Of a stretch of 64,000 nucleotides of DNA, positions 63,055 through 64,000 are shown piece after piece; positions within the stretch are counted from its first letter, which is position 1; each line of letters begins with the position of its first letter. The notes beneath the pieces were generated by a model, which worked only from the letters and a program-made list of their open reading frames with translations, did not search any database and had not been told where the DNA came from. The stretch is from Letharia columbiana (taxonomy: Eukaryota > Ascomycota > Lecanoromycetes > Lecanorales > Parmeliaceae), in contig NW_023501062.1 in the NCBI RefSeq assembly GCF_014066305.1, positions 629,660-693,659 on the forward strand. The letters run 5' to 3'. The translations under genes were made by a program, and so were the position numbers.

Positions 63055-63720
63055 ATTAAATTTATAAAGTTAATTTTTTTAAATTAAATTAAATTTTAAT
63101 CTCTATTCTAAATTAAATCGAATTTTAATCGCTTATTATATATTTTTAATTTATTTCTATTATTATAAAATTAATTTAATTTATATAATATATAAATATA
63201 TATATATAAAGAGAAATATATTAGATTTAATTAGAAAGATATATTAAATATAAAAAATTAATTTATAATAATTATATATAAAAAAATCTATAATATCTTT
63301 TATTATAATAAATATTTTTAAATAATAAAATAGCTATAGATATTAAATAATTTTAATTTATTTAAATATATATTATTTAATATTTCTTTTATAAAGATTT
63401 AATTACTTATAATTATTATAATAAATTATTCTCTTATAATATTATTATATAAATATATTATATTAATATAATAGAGATAATAAATTAAATTATAATAATA
63501 GTTTTTATTTATTAAATAAAAATTTAATATAAAAGTATAAAAAGTATATAATATAAAATTTTAAAGAGTTAAGTCGTATTTTAATAATAATAATTTTATT
63601 ATTATTTAATTTCTTTATAATATTCTCTCTAATATTCTTTATAATACTCTTTATATTTATTTATTAAAATTTTTTCTCTTATTTTTTTTATAAAATATTA
63701 AATTAAATAATTAATTAAAT
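63055..63720 (+). repeat. Heavily RIPed direct copy (R) of the island repeat
   Basis: Starts where the satellite ends and follows 9718 to about 10415 in order: the terminal block, the tataataatttatt-like middle, then the equivalents of gagagctgtgacgtgggatc (as aaaaagtatataatataaaa) and of the CTCCGCA minisatellite (as tctttataatattctctcta). Nearly all CpG sites are gone as well, so it is more degraded than copy Q. Homology fades near 63720. Confidence 0.8.
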
Positions 63721-64000
63721 AATTTTTTTTAAAAAGAGTTAGCGAATTAATTTAATTAAAAAGTATAATAATATTAAATTTATAATTAACTATAATATAT
63801 TTAAGATTTTTATATTTAAATTTATTTTATTTTATTATAAAATTATTTTTTTTTAAAATTAGAAAATAAAAATTATATTATTTAATAATATAGAATTATT
63901 TTAATTTTTTTTTTACGCGTTATAAGTAGAATAGTATTTAATATATTATATATAAGAAGAACTTTTATATTATATAAGTAGGGAAGGGCGTTATAACGCG
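63721..64000. other. Degraded sequence at the window end
   Basis: AT-rich, with CpG spots at the very end (gggaagggcgttataacgcg). It is not telomeric repeat and no gene is visible. Confidence 0.5.

Noticed and set aside
63960..64000. Telomere at the right end because of the tagggaaggg word
   Set aside because: No tandem TTAGGG repeats are present.

Overview
The window looks like a gene-poor, AT-rich compartment of a filamentous ascomycete (Pezizomycotina) genome that has been saturated by repeat-induced point mutation (RIP). Almost everywhere the dinucleotides CpA and TpG are missing and TpA is in excess, while CpG is largely kept. ATG (and CAT on the other strand) has therefore nearly vanished, and Gln codons have become TAA or TAG. 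This is why almost no open reading frames survive. No intact host gene, tRNA, rRNA or CRISPR array was found. I cannot name the species.

The best-resolved region is 5.2-19.9 kb, a stack of Ty3/Gypsy LTR retrotransposons of one family. Host element B (5195-16716) has 164-bp LTRs and, read through the RIP damage, gag with a CCHC knuckle, protease, reverse transcriptase, RNase H, integrase and a C-terminal chromodomain (a chromovirus). Inside its reverse transcriptase sits element A (8777-13322), with 161-bp LTRs and a 5-bp target duplication ATCTC; removing A and one ATCTC rejoins the RT reading frame exactly. A carries a gag-like frame but no recognisable pol. Remnants C and D follow at 16.9-19.9 kb, interrupted by an unrelated 1-kb block and by an odd 260-bp poly-A tract.

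Element A is itself split by a 1.7-kb island (9718-about 11425) of ordinary base composition with normal TG/CA content. Most of the island is one copy of a repeat whose two other copies in the window, at 725-2660 (inverted) and 63055-63720, are heavily RIPed. It therefore appears to have arrived, or escaped, after RIP acted on its surroundings. A second, much smaller un-RIPed patch lies at about 3020-3260, between two copies of a 220-bp duplication.

The rest is repeats and unreadable degraded sequence: three 791-bp tandem units (20.36-22.73 kb) with diverged relatives to 25.9 kb; a 777-bp foldback element with a 6-bp target duplication (26934-27710); a 314-bp tandem array (28.1-28.97 kb); a 34-bp minisatellite (29.79-30.27 kb); a dispersed family with a conserved minus-strand reading frame (31.0-35.0 kb); degraded coding-like sequence with in-frame amino-acid repeats (35-40 kb and 53 kb); a 120-bp MITE-like element with perfect 26-bp inverted repeats (41036-41155); a (AAGT)n-type array (57.36-58.12 kb); and a 4.3-kb satellite built on an 18-bp unit (58.7-63.05 kb). 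No genes act together here in the usual sense. The biology on show is the record of nested transposition, genome defence by RIP, and tandem expansion, some of it apparently after RIP.
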